Positions 1 through 8,216 of a stretch of DNA of 64,000 nucleotides are shown here, one piece after another. The notes beneath the pieces are model-generated. The model saw only the letters and a program-made list of their open reading frames with translations, was not told the DNA's origin and ran no database searches. The position numbers and the translations under genes are program-made. The DNA comes from Acidimicrobiia bacterium (lineage in GTDB: Bacteria; Actinomycetota; Acidimicrobiia; IMCC26256; JAMXLJ01): the NCBI GenBank assembly GCA_024281095.1, contig JAMXLJ010000117.1:1-64000 (forward strand), in the 5' to 3' direction. Position 1 is the first letter of the stretch, and every line of letters starts with the position of its first letter.

Positions 1-184
1 GGATGCGGTGCACCCAGTCGATGTCACTCTTGGCCCGAACTGCCGGTTCGACCGTGAAGACGTGGTCGTACTTGTTCTTGAAGTACCGAGCTTCGTGCGC
101 TCGGAGGCCCGCGAGCGCCGTCGCCACCGGCGATGACTCGAGCCCGACGGTCGAGACGTTGACGAAGTCCACGGCGTAACTCAT
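1..184 (-). CDS. Hypothetical protein, N-terminal part only
   Basis: An open frame reads leftward from an ATG at 184 and runs off the window edge, so only about 61 residues are visible. It starts MSYAVDFVNVSTVG and continues with a charged stretch rich in Lys, Tyr and His. There is no signal peptide or membrane segment. Codon use matches neighbouring genes, with GC at third positions. I do not recognise the family. The start rests on the first in-frame ATG; a weak purine-rich stretch lies before it. The remainder of the gene lies outside the window. Confidence 0.45.
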   Translation of the reverse strand, partial: MSYAVDFVNVSTVGLESSPVATALAGLRAHEARYFKNKYDHVFTVEPAVRAKSDIDWVHRI

Positions 185-476
185 CTCGTCGTTCCGTCTA
201 GTCGTCGGAGGCTGAGGACGTCAACGAACCGAGGGTCAGAGCTGTCTGTCCGCGTCCCTGGCCTGCCGGTCCACCGTGCGGCTCGAGCGTTGATTTGCTG
301 TGCGATGCGTGTGCGAATCCCGTGGACGCTCGTGTACTACGACGCGATGAGCTTCCGGGGGCACAAGCCACCCGCGGAGCCGTTGCTACCGGGAGTCCTG
401 CGTCCCGCGTGAGCGGTACTGACGCGCGGCGCCTCATCTCGCTTCGTATGAGCCAGCGCGAGACGAAGCACGACGT

Positions 477-1880
477 TCAGACCTCGGGGGACGGTGTGGA
501 TCCTGCTGCGATGCGCAGCAGGCGGCGGATCCCGTCGACGACGCCGGTCGGCGCGCCCGAGGACGGCGAGCCGCCCGGGTGTTGGGGCGCGATCCGCACG
601 CGCAGCGCTCCGGGCCGGATCGTGAAGTGCAGGGGTGGGTCCATCTTCAAAGCCTCGCCGTCGATTCCCATCGGCACTGGTGCGTCGGCTTCGACGGTGA
701 GCTCGGGTGCTTGCCAGCTCGAAAGGATCGGCGCGGGCGGCCGCGCTTGGTCCGGATCAGGTGTCGACACGATTCCGAGCACGCCGCGGTCGAGCCGCGG
801 ACGGGTGCCGGGTGCGACGAGGCCACCGAGCCGGTAGGGGTTGTTCGACACGAGCAGTACTGCGGCGGACCGATGCGCCGTGCCGTCCGGCCCCGTCCAA
901 CGAAGGCGGTGCTCGGCCGAGGGCTCCTGGCCGACGACGTCGGGCACGGTGTCCAGCAAGGTGTGGAGCTTCGCATCGCGATACGCGTCGCGTTGGACCG
1001 CTGAGCCGTAGATCCCGAGCGAGACGTTGTTGACGAACACGCGTCCGTTGACCTCGCCGAGATCGACGCGGCGTTCACGGCCGTTGACGAAGGCGTCCAG
1101 CGCACCGACAACGTCGTTGCGGTCCACCCCGAGGTCGAGCGCGAAGTGATTCCGTGTCCCGGCCGGGATGCAGGCGTATGGCAGCTTGTGTTGGGCGGCG
1201 ATGCTGGCGACCAATGCCTGGGTGCCGTCACCACCCGCGGCCCCGAGCGCGTCGGCCCCGCCCGCGACAGCGTCCTCTACGAGTTGCAGGAGATCGTGAC
1301 CCGGGCGCAGCTCGATCGTCTCGATACCGCGCGCCTCGGCCTCGGCGGCGAGATTGCACGCGGCCGCCTTGCCGCCGCCCGATCGCGGATTCCATACGAG
1401 CACCGCGTGCTTCGGCGGTGCCGCGGAGGAGAGCTCGACGACGGGTCGGAACGCGTGGCGAACGGCGATCGCGAGCACGGCCAGGCAGACCGCTTCCAGC
1501 GCGAGCGGGGCGAAGAGGTGGGCCCAGACGAGCACCCCGACGGCAGCGACGACGAACACGCCGCCGACGACGCTCAGGGCCATCCGTGCAGCGCCCCGCC
1601 GCCCGACGGCGAGGAGCACGGCGGCAGCGCCGAGAGCGAGCAGGGCGAACGCGAGCAGTCCCATGGCAAAGCTTCTGGTGATCGACACGGCGACCACGAC
1701 GACGAGCAACACCGCGACGCCGAGCGCGGCCGTCGCTGCAAGTCGAGACACCAGGCTCGGGCGGCCGGTGGTTGCCGTGGTGCTGATCGGCACGATGTCA
1801 CCCTGGGAACGTCGGAGCGGTGCGTCGCCGGACCGGATCGGCGAAAGGCCATTGTCCTCTGGCGGGCGCGCACCTCGCAC
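477..1880 (-). CDS. Diacylglycerol/lipid kinase family protein with N-terminal membrane segments
   Basis: The C-terminal two thirds form a DAGK catalytic domain. A nucleotide-binding segment NPRSGGGK lies near residue 160 and the phosphate-binding loop GGDGTQ follows about 65 residues later; then comes AGTRNHFALDLG, typical of the YegS/BmrU lipid kinase family. About four hydrophobic helices lie before the kinase domain, so the enzyme is probably anchored in the cytoplasmic membrane and phosphorylates a lipid such as diacylglycerol. Total length is 467 residues, longer than the usual 300 because of the membrane part. The start is GTG at 1880 after GAGG; a GTG at 1793 with AGGG upstream is a credible alternative. 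The lipid substrate is not shown by the sequence. Confidence 0.85.
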   Translation of the reverse strand: MRGARPPEDNGLSPIRSGDAPLRRSQGDIVPISTTATTGRPSLVSRLAATAALGVAVLLVVVVAVSITRSFAMGLLAFALLALGAAAVLLAVGRRGAARMALSVVGGVFVVAAVGVLVWAHLFAPLALEAVCLAVLAIAVRHAFRPVVELSSAAPPKHAVLVWNPRSGGGKAAACNLAAEAEARGIETIELRPGHDLLQLVEDAVAGGADALGAAGGDGTQALVASIAAQHKLPYACIPAGTRNHFALDLGVDRNDVVGALDAFVNGRERRVDLGEVNGRVFVNNVSLGIYGSAVQRDAYRDAKLHTLLDTVPDVVGQEPSAEHRLRWTGPDGTAHRSAAVLLVSNNPYRLGGLVAPGTRPRLDRGVLGIVSTPDPDQARPPAPILSSWQAPELTVEADAPVPMGIDGEALKMDPPLHFTIRPGALRVRIAPQHPGGSPSSGAPTGVVDGIRRLLRIAAGSTPSPEV

Positions 1881-2005
1881 GCGAGGATCCTCGTCGTGGC
1901 GTGCCGGAACCTCTCCCGGTAAGGCTCGTCCGGCCGTCCGGCCGAAACGCTCGTTGTCCGTTTGGCAGAGCCGTATTGGAACTCGGTCTCGGGGAGCGCA
2001 CGACG

Positions 2006-2410
2006 ATGGAACCGGAACTCCTCGTTCTCTCGAACATCATCACGTCAGGAATCGTCGCCATCTTCGGGCGGGCCCGCGAGCGCCGCCCAGGAGCGTTTGC
2101 GCCGGGCCTCGCGGTCAGCCGTGCCGGCGAGAAGACGACGCGCGCCGTTGCCTGGGGTATCGCCGCGCCCGGGCGACTCGCGCTGTTCGCGATGCGGAGT
2201 GGTGGAGTGGCGGCCAGCCGGGCGACGGGGCAGGTCATCGACGGGTGGGTCGAGATCGCGGCCGTCGCAGTGCGCGCCGGAAGCCATGTGTTCGCGGCTC
2301 CTGGTGCGGCCGACGCACCGCGCAGCGAGCCGTCCGCAGCCGAGCCCGGCCCGGCGCGCAGGCTCGAGCGGCGGCGGACACCTCGCGGTGGGGCAGTCGC
2401 TACGGCCTGA
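2006..2410 (+). CDS. Hypothetical protein
   Basis: This frame encodes 134 residues. The ATG at 2006 is preceded by GGGGAG with suitable spacing. The first 95 residues have an amphipathic, weakly hydrophobic character; the tail is rich in Ala, Pro and Arg and looks disordered. No catalytic motif or signal peptide is evident and I do not recognise the family. Its 3' end overlaps the convergent PPOX gene by 11 nt. The coding call rests on the ribosome-binding site and plausible composition, so it is moderate only. Confidence 0.5.
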   Translation: MEPELLVLSNIITSGIVAIFGRARERRPGAFAPGLAVSRAGEKTTRAVAWGIAAPGRLALFAMRSGGVAASRATGQVIDGWVEIAAVAVRAGSHVFAAPGAADAPRSEPSAAEPGPARRLERRRTPRGGAVATA

Positions 2411-2879
2411 CGCCGGCGTCGAATCCCCGGGCTTCGTTCATCACGGTCTGCCGTATGCGGCGGCCGGTCACGGCCCGAGGAATGATCCGAAGCACGTACG
2501 GGCGATCGCCGGCGGGCCACGGGGCCGGTGCGATGCGCACGGCGCGTTCTCGAGTTTCAGCATCCCGCCGTGTGGTTGCTTCTTCCGCGGTGCCGAGCAC
2601 CATCACGCTCCACCCGGAGAGCTGGGAAGGGTCGAAGCTGTCGACTTCGAATGTGACGTTTCGGCCCTGCGCGGCGGCGAGCTTCTGCCCTACGTCGGTG
2701 CGAATGACCACCACCTCGCCGTCGAGCCGGTAGTTCACGGGGAAGATCAGCGGGTATCCGTCGACGACGACCCCGAGACGTCCGATCACTTGTGCACCGA
2801 GCAGAACCATGCACTCGGCCGTGCTCAGCTCGGCAAGCCCGCTCGGTTCTCGTCGCACGTCGCCATCTCCGGTGCTCAT
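2400..2879 (-). CDS. Pyridoxamine 5'-phosphate oxidase family (PPOX-fold) flavin-binding protein
   Basis: The 159-residue product has the split-barrel pattern of small PPOX/NimA-like proteins: an N-terminal helix, then a GRLGVVVDGYPLIFPVNY strand pair, a segment with RTDVGQKL, and a long strand VTFEVDSFD. Such proteins bind FMN or F420 and reduce or oxidise small molecules in the cytoplasm. The start chosen is ATG 2879 because a strong AGGAGG lies about 10 nt upstream; an upstream in-frame ATG at 2924 has no such site. Substrate and cofactor cannot be told from the sequence. Confidence 0.8.
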   Translation of the reverse strand: MSTGDGDVRREPSGLAELSTAECMVLLGAQVIGRLGVVVDGYPLIFPVNYRLDGEVVVIRTDVGQKLAAAQGRNVTFEVDSFDPSQLSGWSVMVLGTAEEATTRRDAETRERAVRIAPAPWPAGDRPYVLRIIPRAVTGRRIRQTVMNEARGFDAGVRP

Positions 2880-3334
2880 CGCGTGCTTGCCTCCTCGTCG
2901 CTCGCAGCCGCCGCGAGGGTCCACGTCTGCTCAGCATGATCCCGCCGAGGCGGGGCCGGCAGGGGCAGAAGTCCCCACTCCGGGGCGTGGGCGCTTCGGA
3001 CGCCGCACCGTCAGGATCTTCGGCCCGACACCTTCACGACTCGGCCGCGAACTCGGGCCCGGACGACGACCGCCTGGAACATCTGGACCTCCGGTGATTC
3101 GGTTTACCTGCCCCTGTGTACGAGTCGCTTCTGAGGTCACATCGTGCACGGCACGACGAGGCGACACATCACGTGCTCACGCCAAATCGAGAGGTCCGAA
3201 CTCATTGGTTCATCTGCGCGACGCCGGGAGACGGCGGCGGGGTTCGTCGACTGTTTCGCTGCAGATGGTCGATTCGCGTGACGAGGCTAGGGACTCCACT
3301 GCGCTGGCGGATACACCGACAGAAGCGATCCGTG
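2880..3334. other. Intergenic stretch without a supported gene
   Basis: About 455 bases between the PPOX start and the next plausible gene. Short frames exist on both strands, but they are rich in Arg and Pro, lack ribosome-binding sites and have no recognisable motif. The promoter of the leftward PPOX gene must lie at its left end. I see no RNA gene or strong hairpin. Confidence 0.4.
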
Positions 3335-3712
3335 GTGGAGCACACGCCGTTGGGGTCGCCCAGTGACGCGATCGTGTCTGCCATCGACGCGGCCATGACA
3401 TTCACGTCGACACGCGAGCTCTTGAGTGGGGCGCAAGTGGCGTCGCTCTTCGACATGTTGCTCTGCGCGGCAGGTCCTCATGAAGAGACTCAGGCCACGC
3501 GTGACCCGATCCAGGGGGCCACTGTGTTGTTCGCACACCGGCGGCTCGTTTCGACCGCCGAGCTCCGCGACAGGCTGCTCGACCTTCGCCTCACCGCACG
3601 CCCAGCCCATGACGCCGAGATTTCTGTGCAGGCCGCGGGGCCGCATCCGCTTGCACCGGTCTCAGGACGGTCCGCTTCGTATATCCCTTACGGCGGACCG
3701 TCCGCACTTTGA
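3335..3712 (+). CDS. Hypothetical protein, possibly ANTAR/helical type
   Basis: The last 125 codons of a longer open frame have natural composition: a helix SDAIVSAIDAAMTFTSTREL, then LLSGAQVASLFDMLLCAAG and VSTAELRDRLLDLRL. Upstream codons of the same frame look random, so I place the start at one of two adjacent GTG codons, 3332 or 3335. The C-terminal 25 residues again look poor, so the true end may be affected by a frameshift. No family is recognised. It lies 60 nt before a small DUF2630-like gene in the same orientation. Confidence 0.35.
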   Translation: MEHTPLGSPSDAIVSAIDAAMTFTSTRELLSGAQVASLFDMLLCAAGPHEETQATRDPIQGATVLFAHRRLVSTAELRDRLLDLRLTARPAHDAEISVQAAGPHPLAPVSGRSASYIPYGGPSAL

Positions 3713-3773
3713 GCATTGCGTCCGGCGGATCGGAGCCGACTCGTTCCCGAACGCGGGGTACACCTGTATCCCG

Positions 3774-3962
3774 ATGCCGCTTGATCATTCGTCGAGGGCC
3801 ATTGCCGAGGAGCTCGCAGTATTGGGTCGGGAACGCGTCACGCTCCGTCAGCGCGCGCTGGCCGGCGATCTTGACGATGCGGGGCGGGCGCGGCTCCGGG
3901 TGTTGGACAGGCGGATGGGCGAGCTCTGGGACGAGCTGTGCGGGCCGGCAAGTCAGGCATGA
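3774..3962 (+). CDS. Small helical protein resembling DUF2630
   Basis: Sixty-two residues with a coiled pattern: ELAVLGRERVTLRQRALAG, then RARLRVLDRRMGELWDELC. The spacing of leucines, the L-x-x-R run and the final W-D-x-L resemble DUF2630 proteins of actinobacteria, which are small predicted two-helix proteins of unknown role. A similar small protein lies at 17840-18073 on the other strand. The ATG at 3774 has no clear ribosome-binding site, and the frame is open further upstream. Confidence 0.4.
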   Translation: MPLDHSSRAIAEELAVLGRERVTLRQRALAGDLDDAGRARLRVLDRRMGELWDELCGPASQA

Positions 3963-4027
3963 CGGGCGGTGCCCGGTGATGCCTGCTCGTCTTGCCGATG
4001 TGCGCGGGCGCAAGCTGGCTGGAATCG

Positions 4028-4237
4028 AGCCAGCTGATCCACCATCTGTCGTCGATCACCACACTGCTGCCCGGCGATCTGATCTTCACGGGCACGCGGT
4101 CGGGTGTCGGCGACTCGCGAACTCTGCCACGATTCATCAAACCGGGGGACGAGCTGGTCTCCACGATCCAAGACGTCGGGACGATCCGGAGATCCGCAAT
4201 GACTTCGTCGGGAGGGAGCACACGTCATGACTGCTGA
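4028..4237 (+). pseudogene. C-terminal remnant of a fumarylacetoacetate hydrolase family gene
   Basis: The frame encodes LIHHLSSITTLLPGDLIFTG, then a TRSGVG turn and PRFIKPGDEL ending near VGTIRR. This is the conserved C-terminal core of FAH-family hydrolases (S-x-x-x-TL-x-PGD-x-I-x-TGTPSGVG, then KPGD). The metal-binding N-terminal two thirds are absent upstream, where unrelated small genes lie. FAH enzymes often act next to extradiol dioxygenases in meta-cleavage pathways, and this fragment directly precedes one, overlapping its start by 11 nt. I read it as a 5'-deleted relic of an operon partner. The exact 5' boundary is approximate. Confidence 0.7.
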
Positions 4238-5126
4238 TCTGGAAGTCGCGTACGTCGGCCTCGAAGTCGCCGACCTCGCGGCGTTCGAGTCGTTCTTCAC
4301 CAACGTCATCGGGCTGGTGCCGGGCGACACGACAGCCGACGGCGCGGTCACGTGGCGCAACGACGACCGAGCTCACCGGTTCATCCTCACGGAGGGACCC
4401 GCCAACGACGCGGTCTTCGTTGGCTTCGAAGCAGCGTCCGCCGAGGCCTTCGGGCGCGCGGTGGCCCGCGCACGGAAAGCCGGCGCAACAGTGGTCGAAG
4501 GGACGACTTCGGACCTCGCCGCTCGCCGCGTGGACGGCCTCGTGCGAATGGAGACACCATGGGGTGTTCCGGTGGAGATCGTGTACGGCCTCGCGGTTGC
4601 GCCGTCGCCTTACGACTCGCCGCTCGTGCCCGGCGGCTTCCTCACGAAGGGCCAGGGCTTCGGCCATGTCGTCTTCGTGACCGACGATTTGGACTCGGCG
4701 GACCGCTTCGCACGCGAGGTGATCGGCCTCGTGCAGTCGGACTGGCTCGAGACGGACCTTGGCGGCCTGCCGCTCACCGTGCGCTTCTACCACTGCAACG
4801 CGCGGCACCATTCGCTCGCGATCGGCGCAGCGCCGATCCCGCTTCCCCAGAAGCTGCACCACGTCATGGTCGAGACCGTGTCACAGGACAATGTCGGGAG
4901 CGCGTTCGATCGCGCGTGGAACGCCGGCTTGCCGATCGCCAACGCGCTCGGCAAGCACGACAACGACAAGATGTTCAGCTTCTACATGGTCACACCCGCA
5001 GGGTTCCAGCTCGAGTTCGGCTACGGCGCCCGGACCATCGACGAACCCTGGAGGGATGACCGCCGCTACGACCGCATCAGCGAATGGGGCCATCAGCCCA
5101 TCGCATCTCCTCTGCACCAGTCGTGA
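4227..5126 (+). CDS. Type I extradiol ring-cleavage dioxygenase (BphC/HsaC-like)
   Basis: The 299-residue protein has two VOC-type domains, as in 2,3-dihydroxybiphenyl 1,2-dioxygenase. Iron ligands are visible at His147 (GFGHVVF), His211 or His212 (LHHVMVE) and Glu263 (QLEFGYG); the catalytic histidine pair is near 194-195 (NARHHSLA), and Asp and Tyr of the HDNDKMFSFY segment are also as in active enzymes. It should open a catechol ring next to the hydroxyls using Fe(II) and O2. The ATG at 4227 follows GGGAGG. An FAH remnant sits directly upstream, pointing to a former meta-cleavage operon. Whether the substrate is steroid-derived or another catechol cannot be told. Confidence 0.9.
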   Translation: MTADLEVAYVGLEVADLAAFESFFTNVIGLVPGDTTADGAVTWRNDDRAHRFILTEGPANDAVFVGFEAASAEAFGRAVARARKAGATVVEGTTSDLAARRVDGLVRMETPWGVPVEIVYGLAVAPSPYDSPLVPGGFLTKGQGFGHVVFVTDDLDSADRFAREVIGLVQSDWLETDLGGLPLTVRFYHCNARHHSLAIGAAPIPLPQKLHHVMVETVSQDNVGSAFDRAWNAGLPIANALGKHDNDKMFSFYMVTPAGFQLEFGYGARTIDEPWRDDRRYDRISEWGHQPIASPLHQS

Positions 5127-5248
5127 GCGATCATCGACGCCCGATATGCAACCGGGCAGGTGCTCGTCGTCGCCGGCGGGTTGGCGTTGCGATGACACGC
5201 GACTTCTGATTCCGCTGACGGGTTCTCCTTCAGCGGTAGCGACCGCTT

Positions 5249-5542
5249 TCAGCTACGAGAGCGCAAGACGAGAACCCGCCGTCTGTGACATTGCACTCCC
5301 GGCAGCGACACTGAGAAGCAGTGCGGCGAGATCGTCAACGGGAAGCCGCAGTCGGCGAAGTACTGGCGTTGCTCGGCGAGATTCAGCGTGCGGAGCTGGT
5401 CCGCCACAGCTTGGGTGTCGGTCGCGGTCGCGCACGTCACGACACGAGTCGGGCTCGCTCCCGCCGATGAGCCGCCCGCGGCCCCTACGAGCAGCAGCAG
5501 CGTCAGCGTTGCAACTGCAGCGTGCCGAGCTCGACGCGGCAT
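5249..5542 (-). CDS. Small secreted hypothetical protein
   Basis: Ninety-seven residues beginning with a clear signal peptide: basic MPRRARHAA, a leucine-rich core TLTLLLLVGAAGG and a small-residue cleavage region. The mature part contains several cysteines and the phrase QRQYFADCGFP, which recurs in small secreted actinobacterial proteins of unknown role. No ribosome-binding site is visible; instead TACGAT lies 6 nt before the ATG, as in leaderless genes. The far C-terminal region is Arg-rich and less convincing. Confidence 0.5.
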   Translation of the reverse strand: MPRRARHAAVATLTLLLLVGAAGGSSAGASPTRVVTCATATDTQAVADQLRTLNLAEQRQYFADCGFPLTISPHCFSVSLPGVQCHRRRVLVLRSRS

Positions 5543-5722
5543 GGACAAATCGTATAGCCCTCCGTCAAGGCCTGGTAGGTGGCGCAAGGTGGTGTGTTCG
5601 TCGCTCCGGCTGAGGGGCCCCACGATAGGTGCGACTCTCGCGTCGGCTCTCAAATGGGTCGTGCGGGGCGGACCCGCCACGGCGCAAGAGGCAAGCGGCC
5701 GAGACTGGGGGGCGCACTCCGG

Positions 5723-6119
5723 ATGACCGATGAGCAGTTCGCAGCGCGGGGCGCTGCGATCGCCGTACTCGGCGATCCAACGCGGCGGCTCTTGTACCGC
5801 TACGTCGCGGACGCTGCCGAGCCGGTGGCGCGCGAGCAGGCGGCAGCGGCTCTCGGCATCCCGCACCACACGCGTCGACCGCTCGAGTTCGCACGCGAGA
5901 CGCTCGATGTGCACGGCTTCGAGCCCCGAACGGACGGCGCCCGTGTCGTACTGATGAACTGTCCCTTCCGCGCCCTCGCACCAGCAGGCACCGGAGGTGA
6001 TCTGCTCGATGAGCGTCGCCCTCGTCGGCGAGCCTCTCCACGCCGTCGGCGGCCGCGACGCGTCGGCCACACTTGACCCGGCGCCTGGACGGTGCTGCGT
6101 CATCATCACCGCCCGATGA
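5723..6119 (+). pseudogene. Broken HTH transcriptional regulator with internal deletion and frameshift
   Basis: The N-terminal part reads LGDPTRRLLYRYVADAAEPV followed by a helix ending ALGIPHHT, the start of a winged-helix regulator family common in actinobacteria. It passes at once into VHGFEPRTDGARVVLMNCPF, which in that family belongs to the far C-terminal half, so about 100 residues are missing. After NCPFRAL the match continues in the next frame (ICSMSVALVGEPL, then LDPAPGRCCVIITAR, stop at 6117-6119), showing a second lesion. The final CC motif is typical of the family's ligand domain. With the recognition helix and core lost, it is unlikely to function. Confidence 0.7.
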
Positions 6120-6153
6120 ATCACTCGTGACGACGCCCCGAACCGAGAACCGC

Positions 6154-6720
6154 TTACGCCCCGGTCCAGCACGCCAACACGGCGATGCCCACTCCGGCGG
6201 CAATCTTCCATCGGGGAACCGGCGGCGCTCCGAGAACGGCCGGGAGCGCGGAGGCGTCGACGAGGAGCGCCTTGGTGTCCTTACGCAGCACGAACGAGCC
6301 GTGCTTCGTGGCGAACGCACCCTGCGCGATGTCGGGGAACGCTTGCTGTTGCCCGAGATGATCGCGAAGCGCTGCGAAGTACTGGTCCGTTGCACGCCGG
6401 CTTCCGAGCTCCTTCACCGACAGCGTGAGCGCGCCATGCGGCAGCACGTATCGGCACGAGTACACCGCGTCATGCCAGGTCGGACGCAGCATCACGGGCT
6501 TCGCGGCCACGACATCCGCTATTTCGCCGGCGGCTTCGGGCGTGCAGATCATCCGCGCCGAGCGCGACGGATCGTTGCCGCTTCGTTCCAAACGATGACG
6601 TGACGCCGCGACACCGGCCGACTCCGGTGGTCTCGCGGGTGTGGAGCATCCAGCCAGCATGCCCGCGAGCATTACCGCCGCGACGACTGGCCCGCGTGCG
6701 AGGCGGCGACGGAGTCGCAC
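6154..6720 (-). CDS. Hypothetical lipoprotein with a C-terminal hydrophobic segment
   Basis: The product has a type II signal peptide: basic MRLRRRLARG, a hydrophobic core and the lipobox LAGC, so it should be lipidated and held outside the cytoplasmic membrane. The mature part has two cysteines (MICTPEAAGE and YSCRYVLP) that could form a disulfide, and a hydrophobic stretch IAAGVGIAVLACW near the C terminus that could be a second anchor. This layout recurs in uncharacterised actinobacterial lipoproteins. It lies 25 nt upstream of a secreted cupredoxin gene read the same way. Confidence 0.7.
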   Translation of the reverse strand: MRLRRRLARGPVVAAVMLAGMLAGCSTPARPPESAGVAASRHRLERSGNDPSRSARMICTPEAAGEIADVVAAKPVMLRPTWHDAVYSCRYVLPHGALTLSVKELGSRRATDQYFAALRDHLGQQQAFPDIAQGAFATKHGSFVLRKDTKALLVDASALPAVLGAPPVPRWKIAAGVGIAVLACWTGA

Positions 6721-6745
6721 GTTCGAGACGCCCGTGCCGACTCGT

Positions 6746-7207
6746 TCAGCCTGTGAAGCGCGGCTGGGCCGTGGTGGCCCGGGCCACAGGTGCAGCCGGT
6801 GTCGTCGTAGCGCTCATGCCGCTACCGGAGGCGCTGGTCGAGGTCGTGGCCGCGAGCACGACGACCGTGCCGGACATTCCGATCCCGCCCGCGGCACCGT
6901 GGATCTTGCAGTGGTACGCGAACGTGCCGGGCTGGTTGAACGTGAACGAGAATGTCTGCCCGGTCGACAGTGTCGCGCTTCCGCCTCCTGACGAGTCGAA
7001 CGCACCGTTGTCGGCGGTAACGGTGTGTGGATTGCTCCCGTTGTCGGTCCACACGACGGTGTCGCCCTGTGTCACCGTGATCTGCTTCGGCTGGAACGCG
7101 TTGTCGACGAGCGTTACGTGCGCGGTCGCGGCTCCGGCTCCCATCAACCCGAACGCGCCGAATGCGAGCGCTGCGATTGCTACGACGACAATGACGAAAC
7201 GGCGCAC
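6746..7207 (-). CDS. Secreted cupredoxin (plastocyanin-like) protein
   Basis: After a signal peptide (VRRFVIVVVAIAALAFGAFG) the 153-residue protein shows a type I copper fold: the first His in NPHTVTADNG and the Cys-His-Met loop YHCKIHGAAGGIGM. Such proteins shuttle electrons outside the membrane or bind copper. A Ser/Thr/Ala-rich tail follows. I chose GTG 7207 because GGGGGAGG lies 4 nt before it; a longer reading from 7267 lacks this. Two further cupredoxins lie within 3 kb, which suggests a shared copper or redox theme. Confidence 0.88.
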   Translation of the reverse strand: MRRFVIVVVAIAALAFGAFGLMGAGAATAHVTLVDNAFQPKQITVTQGDTVVWTDNGSNPHTVTADNGAFDSSGGGSATLSTGQTFSFTFNQPGTFAYHCKIHGAAGGIGMSGTVVVLAATTSTSASGSGMSATTTPAAPVARATTAQPRFTG

Positions 7208-7300
7208 GTTGCCTCCCCCGGTCGGACCCGAGCCGTGGTTGACCCACAGGAATCCTCTACGGCGCAAGACCCGCCCGGGATTGCGCGAGCCGCGGAGGTG

Positions 7301-8122
7301 TCATGCGACAACGTCGACCGGGTCGCCAAGCTCGATGCTGCCGGCCAGCGTTGTGACGTCGGCGTTGCGGAGCCGGACGCAACCGTGGCTGATCCGGCCC
7401 GGGATGAGGTCGGGCTCGTTCGTCCCGTGGATGGCCCAGCGGCCGTCAGCACCGTTGAACTCCGACAAGGTGTCGCTGTGACCGGACATACCCAGGGCGT
7501 ACGGCCCGTAGACGCCGTTGGGTGACACGCTCCGGAGCGCTTCGAGCACGTAGAAGTGCCCGACCGGGGTCGGGTTCTGCACGGTGCCGACGCCGGCAGA
7601 CCACGTGTCGACGACGCGGTTCCGGTCGAACAGCGTGACGGTGCGCGCGGTCACGTTCACGAGGATGCGATGGCGCAGGCCACTGACGTCGACGTCCGTT
7701 CGCCGTAACCATCCCGTGCGGCCATTTGGCCGCAGCGGCAGCAGTACTTCGTACCAACCCGGTCGCTCCGACCGAATGCCGAACACGTACGGTCCGCCGG
7801 TGTCCGGATTCATGTGCGGCAGATACGCGCTCGGCGATCCGTCGGGACGGTCGAACACGATGACCGCGTCCACCTTCGCCGTGGCCGCATACGCGGGGTA
7901 GCCGCGCAAGGACGCCGCCACGTCGGGCGTGGACATCGCGCGCGGCAGAGTCACGGGGGAGAACGCTCGGGTGGTCGACGGCGGATCGCGGCGCGCCCCC
8001 GCGCCCGCCTCGGAGCTCGCACAACTCGCCGCGATCACCACCGCAGCCAATGCACCCCATACCGATCGAAGAGCGACGACTCGACCCCCCGTGTGTCGGA
8101 CACTTCCTTCGACACGTCGCAT
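7301..8122 (-). CDS. L,D-transpeptidase (YkuD family) lipoprotein
   Basis: The C-terminal half carries the YkuD catalytic motif: IHGTNEPD, then GRISHGCVRLRN with the nucleophile Cys and its His. These enzymes make 3-3 cross-links in peptidoglycan outside the membrane. The N terminus has a hydrophobic run ending in AASC, a plausible lipobox. Between lies a region with an SH3-like WYEVLLPLRPNGRTGWL segment that may contact the cell wall. The start is placed at ATG 8122; an open frame extends to 8161 and no ribosome-binding site decides between them. Confidence 0.88.
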   Translation of the reverse strand: MRRVEGSVRHTGGRVVALRSVWGALAAVVIAASCASSEAGAGARRDPPSTTRAFSPVTLPRAMSTPDVAASLRGYPAYAATAKVDAVIVFDRPDGSPSAYLPHMNPDTGGPYVFGIRSERPGWYEVLLPLRPNGRTGWLRRTDVDVSGLRHRILVNVTARTVTLFDRNRVVDTWSAGVGTVQNPTPVGHFYVLEALRSVSPNGVYGPYALGMSGHSDTLSEFNGADGRWAIHGTNEPDLIPGRISHGCVRLRNADVTTLAGSIELGDPVDVVA

Positions 8123-8216
8123 ACGAACGTCGCCGCTGCGAGGATTGCGCGACCGGGTCAATCCTCACCGCGCGCCGGTGCGTATAGCCCCTACGCCGGC
8201 AACGAGCGAAGGGGTC

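Noticed and set aside
2931-3167. A 78-codon minus-strand frame in the intergenic region
   Set aside because: Rich in Pro, Arg and Gly, no ribosome-binding site and no motif; no better than chance.
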